A stretch of 64,000 bases of DNA from Pelobium manganitolerans (GTDB taxonomy: Bacteria; Bacteroidota; Bacteroidia; Sphingobacteriales; Sphingobacteriaceae), in the NCBI RefSeq assembly GCF_003609575.1, contig NZ_MBTA01000002.1:124001-188000 (forward strand). Reading direction: 5' to 3'. A program made the position numbers and the translations under genes. Shown here in pieces: positions 61,494-64,000 of this stretch. The stretch's first letter is position 1. Every line of letters begins with the position of its first letter. The notes beneath the pieces are model-generated. The model was not told where the DNA came from and ran no database searches. It saw only the letters and a program-made list of their open reading frames with translations.

Positions 61494-62417
61494 TTATGGT
61501 GTTGCTAAATTTTTCTTTAGCCGTTTTAAAAATGATTTGCTAACCGGCACAATGGTGCCGTGTTTATGGTTTAGAGGTACAGAAATTTCTGCATTGGCAT
61601 CCTCAAACGTGATAAAATCTTTAGTTTTCACCGCTCCGTAGCTTTTATCATCATAAGAATCGAAATAAATGAGCCAGCCGTCTTTTACTTTTACCACCGT
61701 AGGGCCTTCGGTAAATTTTTTGGTGTAAGGCGCAGATACGTTTTTGTAGGGTCCTAACGGATTATCGGCGAAAGCCACTTTTAAATCTCTTTCTGGCCGG
61801 GTATTATCTTTTAAAACTAAAGCATAATCATTTTTTGCCCGTTTTACAATTACGGCATCAATTACGCTAAAACCCGGGTCGATGAATAATTTTGTTGGGC
61901 TAAAAGTTTTGAAATCTTTTGTGGTGGTATAATACATCCGATGGTTATTTTCTTCCTCTTCCTCTCCTTTTGGAAAACGGAACGGAATGGTAGAAGCCCA
62001 AATAATAATGTACTGTTTTTCAACGTCATCGTAAAAAAGTTCCGGCGCCCAAACATTTACCGTTGTAGGCTCTTTGTCCATTACTGAAATAAATTGTTGA
62101 TTACTCCAATGGATTAAATCTTTAGAACTGGCATAGCCAAAACCTTTATCGCCACGCCAACTGCTGGTCCAAACCAAATGGAAAGTTCCATCTGGCCCTT
62201 GCACCATTGACGGGTCTCGCATTACTTTTTGTTGGCCAACCTCTGGCTTTAATAAAACGGTATCAAAAGCCGTCCAATGGTAGGCATCGGTACTGTAAAG
62301 CATGCGCAGTCCTTCGGTTGCGGGCTCGTGAAAAGAGGTAAACAGATAGGCTTTTTGGCTACACGAGCTAAAAACAAATGCTACAGCAATTAAAAAATAT
62401 ATGATTTTAAGTCGCAT
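61494..62417 (-). CDS. GH43-type glycosidase lipoprotein
   Basis: 307 aa from the ATG at 62417, overlapping the stop of the next gene as TAATG. Lipoprotein signal (LIAVAFVFSSC). Five-bladed propeller with MRDPSMV (catalytic base Asp), VIDAVIVK (second Asp) and TEGPTVVK (acid Glu), the GH43 triad. Probable arabinosidase, xylosidase or galactosidase acting on side chains. Confidence 0.87.
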   Translation of the reverse strand: MRLKIIYFLIAVAFVFSSCSQKAYLFTSFHEPATEGLRMLYSTDAYHWTAFDTVLLKPEVGQQKVMRDPSMVQGPDGTFHLVWTSSWRGDKGFGYASSKDLIHWSNQQFISVMDKEPTTVNVWAPELFYDDVEKQYIIIWASTIPFRFPKGEEEEENNHRMYYTTTKDFKTFSPTKLFIDPGFSVIDAVIVKRAKNDYALVLKDNTRPERDLKVAFADNPLGPYKNVSAPYTKKFTEGPTVVKVKDGWLIYFDSYDDKSYGAVKTKDFITFEDANAEISVPLNHKHGTIVPVSKSFLKRLKKNLATP

Positions 62418-63817
62418 TAAATACTTTCTAAAATTAAAACCCAATCATTTCCTTCTTTTTCGTCTCCCGGAGGATCAAAAGTTTTTGTTCCTGTGTTGTC
62501 GAACTCTCCGATGGCTGTTTGTGTACCATCAGCAGGTTTAAACCAAGAAGCTTTTACTTTTTTGCCCTCAATTTCACCCATATTAACTTCCAAATCTCTA
62601 CCCGTCCAGGTGTACACAAACGCATAGTCTTTACCTCTGGTTGCTGCCAAATATTGATGTTTTTCTTTTTGGTTGGCGATGATGGATTGATCTGGAACAC
62701 GCTCAAAATAAGGTTTAGAAAGCATCAGCTTTTTGATGTACTGCATCTGAGTAGCCGCGGGATCATTCAGAGCTTTAGTGTAAAACTCCCAATTCCTAAC
62801 TCCATAGGCGCCGGGGCCTTCGCCCTCTTTATAAAATTGCATCACTGCATTATGTCCGTAGGTAAAACCCGCTGCGCCGGCAAAAACCGACCAATAAGCA
62901 TAGCGTCTGATGGCTGCATCTGTCCAGCGTACTTCCAAAGAATCATGCAAACCTTCTGGGATAGCCTCGTAACTTGGTTCCGCATCTAAAGTTGGCTTTG
63001 TTGGCGTTTGTGGATAATCTTCCAAAACGTACTTCCAATTGTCTTCGCCGTAATGGCGTTTTTCGTTTTTTGAAGTATCCTGATCGTATCTTCTGTGGCC
63101 AGACTGGAAGGTGTTAAAATCCAACCATTTTTCTTTATGAAACCATTCGGATGATGTGGTACGGCCACGCGGGTGGTAGGTCATTAAATGTACACTGTCT
63201 TGCAATCTGATGGTTTTTCCGATGGTCTGCCACACGTCTGTATATTCCGAACCTTTAATGTCGCCACCGTTCATCCAAATAATGTTTGGCTTATCGCCGA
63301 AACGTTTCACCAAAAAATCGGCATATTTTTTTGCTTGTTCGGGCTGTACATCGCCACTTTTAACAGCGCTTCCCCAAACGGTTACAAAACCTATGTACAG
63401 ATGTCTTTTCGCGGCTTCGTCAATTACATACTCCACATGGTCCCAATAGTCGTATTGCAAACTATCGTTAAAATCGTTGCCCTCGGTTACTTTGGGCGCA
63501 TCAATTTTTTTGTTGACCAAAGCAGAATCCCCGTAGAAATCTGTTACGCCTAACTCGTGCAAAGCCATTACCTGTATCACGTTGAAACCTTTTTGTTGGC
63601 GGTCATCCAAATAGGCTACTGCTTCTTCGCGTGATAGCTTTTTAAACAACAACCAGCCGGTATCGCCCAACCAAAAAAATGGTTTTCCGGTTCTGGTTTC
63701 AAAATATCTCCCGTCTTTGTTTATCTGTAAACCCATTTCGGCAACTTGCTCTTTTTGCTTACACGAAACGAAAAGCGCAACCAAACCGAGAAAGAAAACT
63801 GTTTTTTTTAACATCAT
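62417..63817 (-). CDS. DUF4038 glycoside hydrolase (GH140/apiosidase-like)
   Basis: 466 aa, lipoprotein signal (MMLKKTVFFLGLVALFVSC). DUF4038 barrel: GKPFFWLGDTGWLLFKKLSREEAVAYL, GFNVIQVMALHE, NIIWMNGGD and TLDAEPSYEA (acidic residues as in GH140), then a Collagen_bind_2-like C-terminal domain (YAFVYTWTGRDLEVNMGEIEG). Some members release apiose from rhamnogalacturonan II; activity here is inferred. Translationally coupled to the GH43 gene. Confidence 0.86.
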   Translation of the reverse strand: MMLKKTVFFLGLVALFVSCKQKEQVAEMGLQINKDGRYFETRTGKPFFWLGDTGWLLFKKLSREEAVAYLDDRQQKGFNVIQVMALHELGVTDFYGDSALVNKKIDAPKVTEGNDFNDSLQYDYWDHVEYVIDEAAKRHLYIGFVTVWGSAVKSGDVQPEQAKKYADFLVKRFGDKPNIIWMNGGDIKGSEYTDVWQTIGKTIRLQDSVHLMTYHPRGRTTSSEWFHKEKWLDFNTFQSGHRRYDQDTSKNEKRHYGEDNWKYVLEDYPQTPTKPTLDAEPSYEAIPEGLHDSLEVRWTDAAIRRYAYWSVFAGAAGFTYGHNAVMQFYKEGEGPGAYGVRNWEFYTKALNDPAATQMQYIKKLMLSKPYFERVPDQSIIANQKEKHQYLAATRGKDYAFVYTWTGRDLEVNMGEIEGKKVKASWFKPADGTQTAIGEFDNTGTKTFDPPGDEKEGNDWVLILESI

Positions 63818-63822
63818 TGCAT

Positions 63823-64000
63823 TTATTTTTTATGAATCCATAAAACAGCGGCGCCGTTTGCTGGTTTTTTAATCTGATTTATTTTTTGTGTAACGATGGT
63901 TTTTCCGCTGCTTGGGCTAATCCACGTAGCGATTGCAGATTTAGCTAAATTTAGCGCGCCAAAGTCGGCATCCGCATCTGCATAAATGATGTACTCGCCT
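63823..64000 (-). CDS. C-terminal end of a further glycan-locus protein
   Basis: Partial: 58 residues (from GEYIIYADADADFGALNLA to GAAVLWIHKK) run off the window edge. The pattern, short beta strands with ATWISPSSGKT, resembles the C-terminal Collagen_bind_2 domain of the DUF4038 gene just downstream, so it may be a second DUF4038 hydrolase. 5 nt upstream of that gene. Confidence 0.6.
   Translation of the reverse strand, partial: GEYIIYADADADFGALNLAKSAIATWISPSSGKTIVTQKINQIKKPANGAAVLWIHKK

Overview
The window looks like a Bacteroidota chromosome, most likely from the Sphingobacteriaceae (Pedobacter-like). The evidence is a MurF-alanine racemase fusion, a short primary sigma factor without region 1.1, a tiny histone-H1-like protein, promoters of the TAnnTTTG (-7) type, and a long run of secreted glycan-degrading enzymes. 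The genus is an inference; no rRNA is present.

Layout. 1-12,955 is core and housekeeping DNA: a partial DEAD-box helicase, a RES-Xre toxin-antitoxin pair, DUF502, murF-alr, recX, a tRNA Gly-Leu-Gly cluster, a degenerate helicase-like protein, a histone-like gene, a glycosyltransferase, recQ, and a propeller-amidohydrolase whose metal-binding histidines look substituted. 13,537-30,150 is the outstanding region, an integron-like cassette array. 30,494-39,150 is chromosome again: radical SAM, lpdA, MBL hydrolase, phosphoesterase, an HTH/DUF2975 pair, rpoD, and a frameshifted sorbosone-dehydrogenase-type gene. 39,407-64,000 is a minus-strand polysaccharide utilisation region biased to rhamnose-containing glycans (two GH78, GH2, GH43, GH140-like, esterases, a rhamnose-mutarotase fusion, a Na+ symporter and sugar-catabolic enzymes).

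The cassette array. A tyrosine recombinase (13,537-14,580) is followed by 16 attC-like sites of 127-132 nt, each ending in CG|TTA. They delimit 17 cassettes, all with genes on the + strand. In 14 of the 16 sites the R'' box is the reverse complement of the first 7-9 bases of its own cassette. That is the signature left when a circular cassette is opened by recombination between G and TT of attC. The junction upstream of cassette 1 (14,677) is the attI equivalent. The layout departs from textbook integrons in two ways. The recombinase reads toward the array rather than away from it, and it lacks the long insertion between the catalytic Arg and HxxR motifs that marks IntI. Cassette cargo includes a cation/proton antiporter with a PH-like membrane protein, a SAM methyltransferase, a GIY-YIG nuclease, a lipoprotein, a self-regulated mercury-transport operon, a GyrI-like protein, a DUF1016/PDDEXK nuclease and several small membrane proteins. 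There is also a family of cassettes with no convincing ORF. An IS3-family element sits in cassette 15.

Limits: all boundaries were read by eye. Family assignments come from recognised motifs and were not searched against databases.
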